A DNA stretch of 64,000 nucleotides from Chitinophaga pinensis (lineage in GTDB: Bacteria; Bacteroidota; Bacteroidia; Chitinophagales; Chitinophagaceae): the NCBI GenBank assembly GCA_943333125.1, contig CALQSB010000010.1, positions 17,538 to 81,537 on the forward strand, in the 5' to 3' direction. The first letter of the stretch is position 1. Each line of letters opens with the position of its first letter. This document shows, one piece after another, positions 25,185 to 34,317 of this stretch. The position numbers and the translations under genes are program-made. A model generated the notes under the pieces. The model ran no database searches. It was not told the DNA's origin and saw nothing but the letters and a program-made list of their open reading frames with translations.

Positions 25185-26177
25185 TTAGTCCATGATAAAT
25201 GGATAATCTTCTTCAATATAAACATCTTTCAGTAATTCACTGTCATCCGGCCATGGACTTTCTTCAGCAAAACTAACTGAATCTTCCACTTCTTTGTGCA
25301 CACGATCGTTAATCACTTCAATATCTGCATCGGAAACCTTATAATCAGTTTGTAACACTTTCAGGGTATGTTCGATAGGATCTTTTTCTTTGTATTCTTC
25401 AAGCTCTTCTTTGGTCCTGTACTTTTGAGGATCACTCATGCTATGCCCCTTATATCTGTATGTTTTGATTTCAAGAAGTGTTGGGCCACCTTTTTCTCTA
25501 GCTCTGTTCACTGCGCGTAAAACCGCATTGTGTACTTCTTCGGGACTCATACCATCTACAGAATCAGCGGGCATTTCGTAAGCATCAGCTGTTTTGGATA
25601 TATCCAGAGTTTTAGAAGTTCTGGCTACTGAAGTTCCCATGGCGTAATGATTGTTCTCACAAATGAAAACAACAGGCAAATCCCAAAGCATAGCCATATT
25701 GAATGTTTCATGAAGCATTCCCTGTCTGGCCGCCCCATCACCAAAAAAGCAAAGAACAACGTTATTAGTGCCACGATACCTTTCGGCAAAAGCCAAACCA
25801 GCACCAGTGCCAATTTGCCCGCCTACAATACCATGACCACCGAAGAAATTTTCTTTAAGTCCGAAAAAGTGCATACTTCCACCTTTTCCTTTACTACAGC
25901 CTGTTGCTTTTCCGTATAACTCTGCCATACAGCTTTTTGCCGTAACGCCCTTGGCAATAGCCAAGCCGTGATCGCGATAAGCAGTAATAAATTTATCATC
26001 TGCATTGGTGGCAGTCATACAGCCTGCGGCTATAGCTTCCTGACCAATATACAAATGGCAAAATCCGCGAATTTTTTGCATGCCATAAAGCTGGCCGGTC
26101 TTTTCTTCAAATCGACGCAATAAAAGCATCAGTTCGTACCAATAGAGATAAGTTTCTTTAGAAAACTTGGGTGTCAA
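25185..26177 (-). CDS. pdhA: Pyruvate dehydrogenase E1 component, alpha subunit
   Basis: A 330-residue E1-alpha subunit. It decarboxylates pyruvate with thiamine diphosphate and passes the acetyl unit to the E2 lipoyl domain. The TPP motif runs from GDGAARQG (146-153) to ENN (174-176). HLYIGQEAIAAG (41-52) and the loop YRYKGHSMSDPQKYRTKEE are standard for the family. It forms a heterotetramer with E1-beta. The beta gene is not adjacent but lies at 31523-32506 on the same strand, separated by six genes, so the two are transcribed separately here. Confidence 0.94.
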   Translation of the reverse strand: MTPKFSKETYLYWYELMLLLRRFEEKTGQLYGMQKIRGFCHLYIGQEAIAAGCMTATNADDKFITAYRDHGLAIAKGVTAKSCMAELYGKATGCSKGKGGSMHFFGLKENFFGGHGIVGGQIGTGAGLAFAERYRGTNNVVLCFFGDGAARQGMLHETFNMAMLWDLPVVFICENNHYAMGTSVARTSKTLDISKTADAYEMPADSVDGMSPEEVHNAVLRAVNRAREKGGPTLLEIKTYRYKGHSMSDPQKYRTKEELEEYKEKDPIEHTLKVLQTDYKVSDADIEVINDRVHKEVEDSVSFAEESPWPDDSELLKDVYIEEDYPFIMD

Positions 26178-26197
26178 TGTTATAAAATTTTAGGTGG

Positions 26198-26205
26198 CAA
26201 ATATA
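26198..26205 (-). promoter_or_regulatory. -7 element of pdhA promoter
   Basis: Minus-strand TATATTTG, a perfect TAnnTTTG identical to the gyrA element, is 20 bp upstream of the pdhA ATG. A correctly spaced TTG is not seen. Confidence 0.45.
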
Positions 26206-26393
26206 AGGACTAAATACCAAAAAAATCGAATGCCGGTAAATTTTGATAATCTTAAAATTTTACGTAATCCCTTAAATTTCAAACAAAAAGAATAGGATTT
26301 TCAAAGTAAAATAATATAAACTCAACTTATTTCCTCATGCAAGTGCCAGAGCTTATCAATCAATGAGACAATCAACTAAATTGCATCCTGATA

Positions 26394-27473
26394 ATGTTTC
26401 TTGAAAAAATAACGATAACGCAGTTTAAGAATTATGAATTAAACAGTTTTGATTTTAATCAAAGAGTTATTGGTATTTGTGGCCGAAACGGAATTGGAAA
26501 AACCAATTTACTTGATGCTATTTATTATGCTTGCTTTACGAAAAGTTATTTTACCGTTTCCGATAATCTTAATATTGGATTTGGGAAAGATGGGTTAAGG
26601 CTTGAGGCCATGTTTATAAATAAAAACGACAAACATAAAGTTGTTTGTATGCTGAAGCCCAATTCAAAGAAAGAATTTCTGGTCAATGATGTTCTTTATG
26701 AAAAGTTGTCTCAACATCTTGGTTTACTTCCTTGTGTAATGATTGCTCCAGATGATATAGATATTATTAATGGAGGTAGCGAATTGAGAAGAAAATTTAT
26801 GGATACCCTGCTCAGTCAGCTGAATAAGGAATATCTGCAGTCGCTGATTCTTTATAATAAAATCTTACAACAAAGAAACAGTTTTCTTAAAAATGCTGCT
26901 GCGCAAGGGCGTATGGATAATGCATTACTGGAAATTCTCGATTTGCAATTAAAGTTACCAGCCAATAATATTTATCAGTATCGGTTGGAATTCAACAAAA
27001 AATTGATTCCCTTTATTCAGCAATTTTATAAAGAGATAGCGAATTCAGATGAACAGATAGACGTTGTTTACGAAAGCAGATTACATGAAAAAAATATCGA
27101 ATCGCTTTTAATGGAAAGCCGGAGTAGAGATTTAATATTACAAAGAACAAACGTTGGTATACACAAAGACGATATAGGTATTTTACTCAATGGTCAATCA
27201 TTCAAAAGCACAGCATCTCAGGGCCAGAAAAAAAGTCTGCTATTTGCCTTGAAATTAGCCGAATATGAATTGATCAAACAAACAAAAGGATTTTCGCCGG
27301 TGATTTTGTTAGATGATGTTTTTGAAAAATTGGATCATTTCAGAATGAATAATCTTTTGAAAAAAGTGTGTAAGGAAAATGAAGGACAGGTATTTATTAC
27401 AGATACACATAAAGAAAGGCTGATTAATTCCTTTGAGGAAATTGGAATACAAGGACAGATTATTGAATTGTAA
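26394..27473 (+). CDS. recF: DNA replication and repair protein RecF
   Basis: A 359-residue SMC-like ATPase that helps load RecA at gaps with RecO and RecR. Walker A is GRNGIGKT (30-37). The ABC signature is ASQGQKKSLLFALKLAEYE near residue 270, and Walker B is VILLDDVFEKLD near residue 300. The length is standard. It is followed 26 bp later by a DUF721 gene, an arrangement common in Bacteroidota and actinobacteria. It is divergent from pdhA. Confidence 0.95.
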   Translation: MFLEKITITQFKNYELNSFDFNQRVIGICGRNGIGKTNLLDAIYYACFTKSYFTVSDNLNIGFGKDGLRLEAMFINKNDKHKVVCMLKPNSKKEFLVNDVLYEKLSQHLGLLPCVMIAPDDIDIINGGSELRRKFMDTLLSQLNKEYLQSLILYNKILQQRNSFLKNAAAQGRMDNALLEILDLQLKLPANNIYQYRLEFNKKLIPFIQQFYKEIANSDEQIDVVYESRLHEKNIESLLMESRSRDLILQRTNVGIHKDDIGILLNGQSFKSTASQGQKKSLLFALKLAEYELIKQTKGFSPVILLDDVFEKLDHFRMNNLLKKVCKENEGQVFITDTHKERLINSFEEIGIQGQIIEL

Positions 27474-27499
27474 TTTTTATAAAGTTATATCTTTATCAA

Positions 27500-27781
27500 A
27501 TGGGAGAAATTTCTATTCAAGAGGCCATGCAGGCGTTTTTGAAAAAAAGTAAATTGAAGTATGGAATCCAGGCTGTTCAGATTGAAGAAGTCTGGGAAGA
27601 GCTTATGGGAGTCACTATTTCAAAATATACAGACAGTATAAAGATTGTTGGTCATACCCTTTTTATTACTTCTTCTGTAGCTCCATTAAAAAACGAACTG
27701 CTTTATCAGAAGGATATGATTATTCAAAGAGTCAATGAATCTTTTGGCGAAAATATCATTAAAGAAGTAGTCGTAAAATAA
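27500..27781 (+). CDS. DUF721 (DciA-like) protein
   Basis: A 93-residue DUF721 protein with the domain core VEEVWEELMG-like (here IEEVWEELMGVTISKYT) and ending LLYQKDMIIQRVNESFGENII. DciA proteins with this domain act as replicative helicase loaders or partners in bacteria lacking DnaC or DnaI. Bacteroidota versions are short like this one. It is co-transcribed with recF, supporting a replication link. It ends 12 bp before the convergent TraB-family gene, with no clear terminator between them. Confidence 0.87.
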   Translation: MGEISIQEAMQAFLKKSKLKYGIQAVQIEEVWEELMGVTISKYTDSIKIVGHTLFITSSVAPLKNELLYQKDMIIQRVNESFGENIIKEVVVK

Positions 27782-27793
27782 TTAGAAATCATT

Positions 27794-28681
27794 TTAATTG
27801 TTGTTTACTGGCTTTAAAGTATAGCCCTCTTTTCTGAGTAAATAAACAAGTCCTTTTTCTCCAACCAAATGACCAGCCCCAACCGCAATGAAAATATTTT
27901 CTTCCTTCATGATTATTTTTAATTTTTCCACCCAGGCTTTATTTCTATTGTCTAATAGCCATTCTCTTTGATCATTAAAACCGGGCTCCTCATTAAAAGA
28001 GTTTTCGATTTCATCCAAATGTTGAGATTTATAAATGTTAAGCATGTTGATGAATCTGATTTTAAATTCAGCAATACTGTCTATCATATTCAATAAAGAA
28101 TTGGCCTGCATTTCATAAGGGATGCTGTCGAAAATGGAAGCCTGAAAAGCAATCGTTTCCAATCCATTTATTTGCTTCTTATCTGCTTTAATGAGTTTCA
28201 TTAATTCAGCTTCTACCCCATCCATTGATTTGCAGGGCATCATCATTGGATACAATAGTGTAGATAAGAATTCGGGTTTCATTTTTTGAAACATTTCTAA
28301 TCCTATATGCAGTGAATCTTTGAAAAAACGTTCTGCTTTTTTGTAATTTTCAATTGAGTAAAGGTCTTTTAATGTGATGCCATCTTTCATATTCATATAC
28401 ATCAGTGCGCCGAAAGTATTGGAAGGATCATCCATATCCATTTCCAGATATAGAGATTGGGCATATTTAATTGCGGCTTTAAGATTTTCAGAAAATAAAA
28501 TATCTTCTTTACACATCAAATGAAAAGTTCCAAATAAATAACTTGGTTTGCTTAAATGATTTCCGGAAATTTCCCAGAGCAAACTATTGTTGTCTTTATG
28601 GATTTGAGTATTGCCGAATGGCTGAGATTGACAATGGTAAATGATAAAAAAAGAAAACACTGAAATAAAAACTTTCATCAT
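27794..28681 (-). CDS. TraB/GumN family protein
   Basis: A 295-residue protein with an N-terminal signal (VFISVFSFFIIYHCQS) and the TraB/GumN motifs SYLFGTFHLM near residue 47 and AVGAGHLVGEKGLVYLL near the C-terminus. The conserved G-T-x-H and G-x-x-H histidines, with a glutamate around YLEMD, suggest a metal-dependent hydrolase fold (Tiki-like). The substrate is unknown. It is the last gene of the minus-strand run pdhB, DUF6089, UbiD-family, TraB, 25 bp after the UbiD-family gene. Two adjacent ATG codons make the start ambiguous by one residue. Confidence 0.88.
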   Translation of the reverse strand: MMKVFISVFSFFIIYHCQSQPFGNTQIHKDNNSLLWEISGNHLSKPSYLFGTFHLMCKEDILFSENLKAAIKYAQSLYLEMDMDDPSNTFGALMYMNMKDGITLKDLYSIENYKKAERFFKDSLHIGLEMFQKMKPEFLSTLLYPMMMPCKSMDGVEAELMKLIKADKKQINGLETIAFQASIFDSIPYEMQANSLLNMIDSIAEFKIRFINMLNIYKSQHLDEIENSFNEEPGFNDQREWLLDNRNKAWVEKLKIIMKEENIFIAVGAGHLVGEKGLVYLLRKEGYTLKPVNNN

Positions 28682-28706
28682 GTGGTCATTTTTTCTGTTA
28701 GAATTA

Positions 28707-30569
28707 TTATTTCAATACTCCATATAAACTTCCCCCTTTATTGAAAAGCTTTTCTATGCTTTTTTCAACAAGAGGATCTTTTTCTACTGGAGGCGCATGA
28801 TGTGGTTTTATTCTGGCGTCTATGATTAATGGGCCATCGCATCCCCAATGTTTATGGTTGTATGCAGATCCGATACCGTAAATGTCATGTGATGGATTGC
28901 TTCTTGTAAACGTTACCCAAAGAAAATTATGGAGATTTTGACTCACGAATCTGGCATCGTCGCATATAATTATCATTGCAGCTTCGTTAGGTAAGTTGTT
29001 GTGATTTGTCCATTCATTTTGGATGCCATTAAGCTGCTCATTTAATTTTTTCATTTCAGAGCTGGCCTGATCATAACTAATGAAGGCATTTGTTTGCAAA
29101 GCAAAAACACCAGGGAAAATAATTTTGCATTCAGCAAATCCAGAAAGCTCTTTAAATCTTTGAGGGATTTCGGTAAGGAGATTTCTGCATGGGCTGCCAT
29201 AAGCAGCAAATACAACTTTGCTTCCGCTATTTAACCCTTCGCCAGAATAATCAAGTGTATCAATAGTTGTGTTGGTATAAAAATGAATGTCTCTTTTGAA
29301 ATTTATTCTTTGTAAAACAAATTCAAAATAATCCTGAATGTTTTTCGTGTTTATTTTATGGTCATCGTCGGCAGTAATGAACAGGAATTTGGCCAGACTT
29401 AATTGACCTGTGCCTAACATTCGATTGGCAATGGTGAGTAATTCAGCGGGTTGTTTTGTAGGTTGATAAGGGGTATATCTTTCACTCCCGATAGCGAGTA
29501 GCAGCGGATGTACACCTGCGGCATCAACAGCATTCAATTCTGTTAATCCGGGTATTTCTTTTTGAATAGCTGACCCTGTCATGGCATGGATAAGTTGTCC
29601 GAAGCTGGTATCTTCCTGGGGTGGTCGACCAACAACAGTAAAAGGCCAGATTGCATTTTTCTTTGCAAAGATTTTATGCACTTTCATCAATGGGAAAAGA
29701 TGTTGCAAACTATAATAACCGAGATGATCGCCAAAAGGACCTTCAGGTTTTACTTCGTCGGGCATAACGTAGCCGGTAATTACAAAATCAGCATCAGTGC
29801 TGATGCAGTAACCATCGATGTATTTGTACCGGAATCTTCTTCCGCCCAAAACGCCTGCAAAAGTAAGTTCACTCATGTTTTCTGGTAAAGGCATAACGGC
29901 AGCGACTGTATGCGCTGGTGGCCCACCTACAAAAATACTTACTTTTAACGGCAGGCCTTTTTTATGGGCATGGGTTTGATGCACTCCAATTCCTCTGTGT
30001 AGTTGATAATGAAGTCCAATTTCTTTATTCAATAAATAGTCGTTTCCGCTAAGTTGAATTCTGTACATGCCAAGATTAGAGTGCATGATTCCAGGTTGTT
30101 CTAAGTCTTCGGTGTAAACTTGGGGTAAAGTAACAAATGCACCTCCATCTAAAGGCCAATGCTTAATCATAGGCAGGTCCTCAATCGAAATCTGATTTTT
30201 TAATACCGGAGATTGAATGGGGTTTTTTAGTGGGATTGATTTCAATGCAGATGCTAAAGTCTGTAATGACGAAAGCGGATTTTTAAAAGCTTCAAAAGGT
30301 TTGTTTTTTAACTGAATGAGTTTTTCTACATTTTCAATAGTGTCTCTGAAAATAAATTTACTTCTGTCCAGTGTTCCAAAAATATTTGAGGCTGCTCTAA
30401 AATTAGTTCCTTTTACATTTTCAAAAAGTAAAGCCGGGCCTGCAGATTCAAAAACTTTTAAATGAATAGCGGCCATTTGTAAATTAGGATCAACTTCTTC
30501 TTTTATTCTGATCAGCTGATTATTTTTTTCTAAATCCAATAAACAGGATTCTAGTGATTGGTAGGCCAT
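28707..30569 (-). CDS. UbiD family decarboxylase (menaquinone-type)
   Basis: A 620-residue UbiD-fold enzyme of the length typical for the menaquinone biosynthesis decarboxylases of Bacteroidota (futalosine pathway). These need prenylated FMN made by a UbiX partner. Family regions include VGGPPAHTVAAVMPLPENMS, KPEGPFGDHLGYYS, GRPPQEDTSFGQLIHAMTG and SNPSHDIYGIGS. The glutamate in GPFGDHLGYY-type and R/E-x-x-x motifs are as in UbiD. No ubiX or mqn genes are visible here. It has its own promoter just upstream, so its expression may be partly independent of pdhB. Confidence 0.87.
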   Translation of the reverse strand: MAYQSLESCLLDLEKNNQLIRIKEEVDPNLQMAAIHLKVFESAGPALLFENVKGTNFRAASNIFGTLDRSKFIFRDTIENVEKLIQLKNKPFEAFKNPLSSLQTLASALKSIPLKNPIQSPVLKNQISIEDLPMIKHWPLDGGAFVTLPQVYTEDLEQPGIMHSNLGMYRIQLSGNDYLLNKEIGLHYQLHRGIGVHQTHAHKKGLPLKVSIFVGGPPAHTVAAVMPLPENMSELTFAGVLGGRRFRYKYIDGYCISTDADFVITGYVMPDEVKPEGPFGDHLGYYSLQHLFPLMKVHKIFAKKNAIWPFTVVGRPPQEDTSFGQLIHAMTGSAIQKEIPGLTELNAVDAAGVHPLLLAIGSERYTPYQPTKQPAELLTIANRMLGTGQLSLAKFLFITADDDHKINTKNIQDYFEFVLQRINFKRDIHFYTNTTIDTLDYSGEGLNSGSKVVFAAYGSPCRNLLTEIPQRFKELSGFAECKIIFPGVFALQTNAFISYDQASSEMKKLNEQLNGIQNEWTNHNNLPNEAAMIIICDDARFVSQNLHNFLWVTFTRSNPSHDIYGIGSAYNHKHWGCDGPLIIDARIKPHHAPPVEKDPLVEKSIEKLFNKGGSLYGVLK

Positions 30570-30583
30570 TCAAATAATTTAAG

Positions 30584-30591
30584 CAAAGATA
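30584..30591 (-). promoter_or_regulatory. -7 element of UbiD-family gene promoter
   Basis: Minus-strand TATCTTTG, a perfect TAnnTTTG, is 14 bp upstream of the ATG at 30569. Confidence 0.42.
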
Positions 30592-30639
30592 ATTCCTTAA
30601 AAAAAAGTATTGGGTATTATTTGAGAAATTTAAAACAGG

Positions 30640-31491
30640 TTATTGAACATTGGCAGGACAGGTTACTCTTGATTTTATGTTCCCTGTTTCAATAACTTTT
30701 CTTTTCCCTTTAGGATCGATTCTGAATCGAATTGAAGCGCCGGCAAGATAATAAAGGTCTTTGTCTTTAGGGTTGCCTCTTGGCGTACCGGCTGCAGGAT
30801 AAGGAGCTCCATTTGGCAGAAGATCTCCTTTGTAAGCAAAATTTACTGCGTTGGTACCTCTGTTTTGAAAAAGCAAATCCTTATCCACGTATGTTGTACT
30901 TACATCGTCAAGGTAATCAGTATTGGTTTTTCTTATACCTATGTTTAAACCAATGCGCATGTTTTTAGTAACCGCCCATTGTAATCCTCCACCAAAAGGA
31001 ATGCTCCATTCGGAAAGTTTATATTTAGTTCTGTTTAAGTAGAAGCCCTGCCCTTCTGTATCATATTCGGGAAGATATACTCTTGAGCCGTTGGCCAAAT
31101 CAACGAAAGGGCTGAATTTGAAAAAAGCAGCACCCATGTAAAAATAGGGAGTCACCTTATAATCGTAAAGGTCAAATAAATTGTATTCTACAATAAGTGA
31201 AATTTCGCTGATATCTGATTGGAAGCTTAAATTCCTTGATTTAGTAAGCGCATTATATTTGTCATTACCACTTATCCTGCCCAAATTGAGTTCTAGTTTT
31301 GAATAAAGGCGAGGGCTGATTTCGTAATTAATTCCAAATCCTGCAGCTGGACTGGATTGCAAAAAAGACAATGAATTCGGTTGTAATTCGCCTTTATAAG
31401 CAGATGCGCCGATAAACATTGTGACAAACAGCTTTTGAGCAAAAGAAGCTTGGCCTATTATCAGTAATATCATCAGTAATCCTTTCTTCAT
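30640..31491 (-). CDS. DUF6089 family outer-membrane barrel protein
   Basis: A 283-residue protein with signal peptide MKKGLLMILLIIGQASFAQ and an eight-strand-type porin-like barrel. Repeated aromatic beta-strands are visible (VTPYFYMGAAFFKFSPF, WSIPFGGGLQWAVTKNMRIG, LYYLAGASIRFRI). It fits the DUF6089 family, which I recall as including the T9SS component PorG; whether this protein is PorG cannot be decided here. A T9SS is expected because of the sorting tail on the 58-63 kb protein. It lies 31 bp after pdhB. Confidence 0.75.
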   Translation of the reverse strand: MKKGLLMILLIIGQASFAQKLFVTMFIGASAYKGELQPNSLSFLQSSPAAGFGINYEISPRLYSKLELNLGRISGNDKYNALTKSRNLSFQSDISEISLIVEYNLFDLYDYKVTPYFYMGAAFFKFSPFVDLANGSRVYLPEYDTEGQGFYLNRTKYKLSEWSIPFGGGLQWAVTKNMRIGLNIGIRKTNTDYLDDVSTTYVDKDLLFQNRGTNAVNFAYKGDLLPNGAPYPAAGTPRGNPKDKDLYYLAGASIRFRIDPKGKRKVIETGNIKSRVTCPANVQ

Positions 31492-31522
31492 AAGCTAAAT
31501 TGAAATCGCTCTAAGATAAAAA

Positions 31523-32506
31523 TTACTTTACCATATACAAAACTTCCTTAACTAATTTTACAGTTCTGTTAATATCAGGTAAATAGGCTGAAACAAGATT
31601 TGGGGCATAATGCATTGGTGCATCTGCAGAGGTGATGCGTCTAATTGGGGCATCTAAATAGTCGAAGCCTTCTTTTTGTATACGGAAGCATATTTCTGAA
31701 GATATGGATGCGAAAGGCCATTGTTCTTCAACAATAACCAGGCGATTTGTCTTTTTTACGCTTTCCAATATAGTAAACCAATCCAAAGGGCGGATGGTTC
31801 TGAGGTCAATTACTTCGGCACTTATATTTTCCTTTGCTAATTCTTCTGCAGCTCCAAGTGCTACTTTCATCATTTTATTGAAAGAAACAATCGTGACATC
31901 AGAACCTTCTCTGGCGATGTGAGACTTGCCAATTGGAATTAGATATTCGCCTTCTGGCACTTCGCCTTTATCGCCATACATTAATTCGCTTTCCATAAAG
32001 ACAACAGGATTTTCATCTCTGATAGCAGATTTAAGTAATCCTTTTGCATCGTATGGATTACTTACAGAAATAACTTTTAAACCCGGAATATTTGCATACA
32101 TACTTTCAAACGAGGTAGAATGTTGGGCGCCTAATTGTCCGGCACTGCCATTAGCTCCTCTAAAAACAATAGGACATCCAACTTGTCCGCCACTCATTGC
32201 CAACATTTTAGAAGCAGTATTTAAAATTTGATCTAAGGCAAGAACGGCAAAATTCCAGGTCATGAATTCTACAATTGGACGGAGGCCATTTTGAGCTGCA
32301 CCAACAGCAATTGCGGTAAAGCCAAGTTCAGCAATTGGGGTATCGATTACTCTTTTTTCTCCGAATTCATCCAACATTCCCTGACTAACTTTATAAGCAC
32401 CGTTGTATTCAGCAACTTCTTCGCCCATCAGAAAAACCCTTTCATCCAGTCTCATTTCTTCCTGCATTGCTTCACGTAAGGCTTCTCTAAAAGTTATTTG
32501 TCGCAT
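31523..32506 (-). CDS. pdhB: Pyruvate dehydrogenase E1 component, beta subunit
   Basis: A 327-residue E1-beta subunit with a transketolase-like pyrimidine domain (residues 1-180: REALREAMQEEM, DTPIAELGFTAIAVGAA, GANGSAGQLGAQHSTSFES). The C-terminal domain includes DLRTIRPLDW and IVEEQWPFASISSEI. It pairs with the pdhA product encoded 5.3 kb downstream. It is the first gene of the minus-strand series into DUF6089, UbiD-family and TraB genes and has a good promoter. The length is typical. Confidence 0.94.
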   Translation of the reverse strand: MRQITFREALREAMQEEMRLDERVFLMGEEVAEYNGAYKVSQGMLDEFGEKRVIDTPIAELGFTAIAVGAAQNGLRPIVEFMTWNFAVLALDQILNTASKMLAMSGGQVGCPIVFRGANGSAGQLGAQHSTSFESMYANIPGLKVISVSNPYDAKGLLKSAIRDENPVVFMESELMYGDKGEVPEGEYLIPIGKSHIAREGSDVTIVSFNKMMKVALGAAEELAKENISAEVIDLRTIRPLDWFTILESVKKTNRLVIVEEQWPFASISSEICFRIQKEGFDYLDAPIRRITSADAPMHYAPNLVSAYLPDINRTVKLVKEVLYMVK

Positions 32507-32543
32507 TATAATGGCTTTTTAATTTCTATTAATAAATAAGTTG

Positions 32544-32571
32544 CAAATTTATTCTATCAAATCCACATCAA
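32544..32571 (-). promoter_or_regulatory. Promoter of pdhB (TTG-N17-TAAATTTG)
   Basis: Minus-strand TTG (32571-32569), a 17-bp spacer and TAAATTTG (32551-32544), about 37 bp upstream of the pdhB ATG. The -7 octamer equals that of the MATE gene. Confidence 0.5.
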
Positions 32572-32637
32572 CAAATAGAAAACCTGCATTAAAGTAAATT
32601 TTTTCCAACGTTTTACAATGTTGTTTAATAAAATCAA

Positions 32638-32664
32638 TAAAAAAGGACACCGATTAAGATGTCC
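32638..32664 (-). terminator. Terminator of thiolase gene
   Basis: A stem AGGACA / TGTCCT with a 10-nt loop. On the minus strand it is followed by TTTTT. It lies about 25 bp after the thiolase stop. Confidence 0.7.
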
Positions 32665-32689
32665 TGAATGTTTTTTAGTTAGATACAAG

Positions 32690-33868
32690 TCAACAATTTT
32701 CTATGATCATTGCACTTGCTCCCCCGCCCCCGTTGCAAATCCCGGCTGCTCCAAACCGACCATTGTTTTGTTTGAGTACATTTATCAGCGTTACAATGAT
32801 TCTTGCACCACTGCAGCCCAATGGATGTCCTAATGCTACGGCACCTCCATTGACATTGACTTTTGAAGGGTTAATATTCAGTCTTTTTGTATTTTCTATA
32901 CCAACAACGGCAAAGGCTTCATTAAGTTCCCAGAAATGGATGTCATCTGCTTTTAAACCTGCTTTTTCAATAGCTTTTGGAATGGCAAGGGAAGGAGAAG
33001 TAGTGAACCACTCAGGAGCTTGTTCTGCATCAGCAAAAGCACGAATTTTTGCAATAGGCTTAATTCCAAGTTCATCAGCCTTTTCCTTGCTCATCAAAAC
33101 CAGTGCTGCTGCCCCGTCATTCATGGTAGAAGAATTAGCTGCAGTAACAGTACCGTCTTTTACAAAAGCGCCTTTGAGTTCAGGAATTTTATCAAATTTT
33201 ACATTGAAAGGTTCCTCGTCTTTTGAAAACATAAGTGGTTCCCCTTTTCTTTGAGGAATCGCTACAGGAATAATTTCGGCATCGAACTTGCCAGTTTGCA
33301 CAGCATTCTGACTTCTTTTGTAGCTTTCTATAGAAAAAGCATCCTGATCTTCACGGCTAATACCACATGTAGTTGCACAAAGTTCAGCTGCGTTACCCAT
33401 GGCTTTACCATCATATACATCAGTCAGGCCATCTTTAGCAAGCCCATCAATCATAACGCTGTTGCCATATTTGTTACCCCATCTCAAACTTTCTAAATAA
33501 AAAGGAACATTGCTCATGCTTTCCATTCCTCCAGCCACGATGATATGTGCATCACCCATCATTATGCTTTGAGCTGCAATTGCTATAGATTTCATTCCAC
33601 TGGCGCATACTTTATTTACGGTAGTGCAAATGACTTCATTAGGTAACCCTGCGAATTTTGAAGCCTGTCTTGCCGGAGCCTGACCAAGATTAGCCTGAAG
33701 AACAGAGCCCATAATCACCTCTTCAATTTGCTCAGGTTTCAGACCCGCTTTTTCTACAGCACCCTTAATAGCAAAACCACCAAGTTGAGTTGAGGTAAAA
33801 GACTTTAATGATCCGCCAAAACTACCCATTGGGGTTCTAACTGCAGATACGATGTATACTTCTTTCAT
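32690..33868 (-). CDS. Acetyl-CoA acetyltransferase (thiolase)
   Basis: A 392-residue thiolase. The nucleophilic cysteine is in VNKVCASGMK (C88). The second active-site motif is ELNEAFAVVG, and the C-terminal signature is VNGGAVALGHPLGCSGARI with catalytic histidine and cysteine, followed by GGGGASAMI. These enzymes condense two acetyl-CoA or cleave 3-ketoacyl-CoA. Length and motifs fit biosynthetic acetoacetyl-CoA thiolases (AtoB/PhaA-like). It is monocistronic with its own terminator, and upstream lies the long control region of the polysaccharide locus. Confidence 0.93.
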   Translation of the reverse strand: MKEVYIVSAVRTPMGSFGGSLKSFTSTQLGGFAIKGAVEKAGLKPEQIEEVIMGSVLQANLGQAPARQASKFAGLPNEVICTTVNKVCASGMKSIAIAAQSIMMGDAHIIVAGGMESMSNVPFYLESLRWGNKYGNSVMIDGLAKDGLTDVYDGKAMGNAAELCATTCGISREDQDAFSIESYKRSQNAVQTGKFDAEIIPVAIPQRKGEPLMFSKDEEPFNVKFDKIPELKGAFVKDGTVTAANSSTMNDGAAALVLMSKEKADELGIKPIAKIRAFADAEQAPEWFTTSPSLAIPKAIEKAGLKADDIHFWELNEAFAVVGIENTKRLNINPSKVNVNGGAVALGHPLGCSGARIIVTLINVLKQNNGRFGAAGICNGGGGASAMIIENC

Positions 33869-34153
33869 GTGTGTGTTATTTTACATTATTGTCACATTTT
33901 ATTCCCTTGAATACTCATTCCCTTTTGTTAAGAGGCTTTATCTTATGGGTATTTCATGTGAAAAATAGTATTAGAAAATCTGGATTGATTAAACCCAGAT
34001 TTTGCAGTTGAAATCTATTACAAGAGAAAAATGCTGCAAAGACAAGCATTTGCTTGATATTTTAATCTCCACATAATTCATTATGCTTTCGTCCAAAATA
34101 TCGGCTCAACCGCCTGTCTTTATTGCCTTTTTCCCTTTCATCACAATTCCAAC

Positions 34154-34227
34154 TGCAAAATCCAGTTTAAAAGCAAAAGTAAACAATTAATAAATATTAT
34201 TTGGTCTGCTTTTAAACTGTGCAAAAT
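34154..34227. repeat. 13-bp inverted repeat bounded by 8-bp direct repeats
   Basis: CAGTTTAAAAGCA (34163-34175) and TGCTTTTAAACTG (34207-34219) are perfect inverted copies separated by 31 bp. They are bracketed by the direct repeat TGCAAAAT at 34154-34161 and 34220-34227. The layout resembles a tiny element with target duplication, or an invertible or operator segment. Confidence 0.65.
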
Positions 34228-34277
34228 ATGGATGTAATCCTTTTGAATTTTGGTTATCAAGGCTATAATAGAAATTT

Positions 34278-34317
34278 AAAAACTCAAAAATAAAAAAACT
34301 TGTTGTTTGAGTTTTTT
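34278..34317 (+). terminator. Terminator-like hairpin upstream of polysaccharide promoter
   Basis: An 11-bp stem AAAAACTCAAA / TTTGAGTTTTT with a 17-nt loop and a short T-run. Its 5' arm overlaps the end of a 21-codon ORF. It could insulate the operon promoter just downstream or act on a short leader transcript. Confidence 0.6.
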
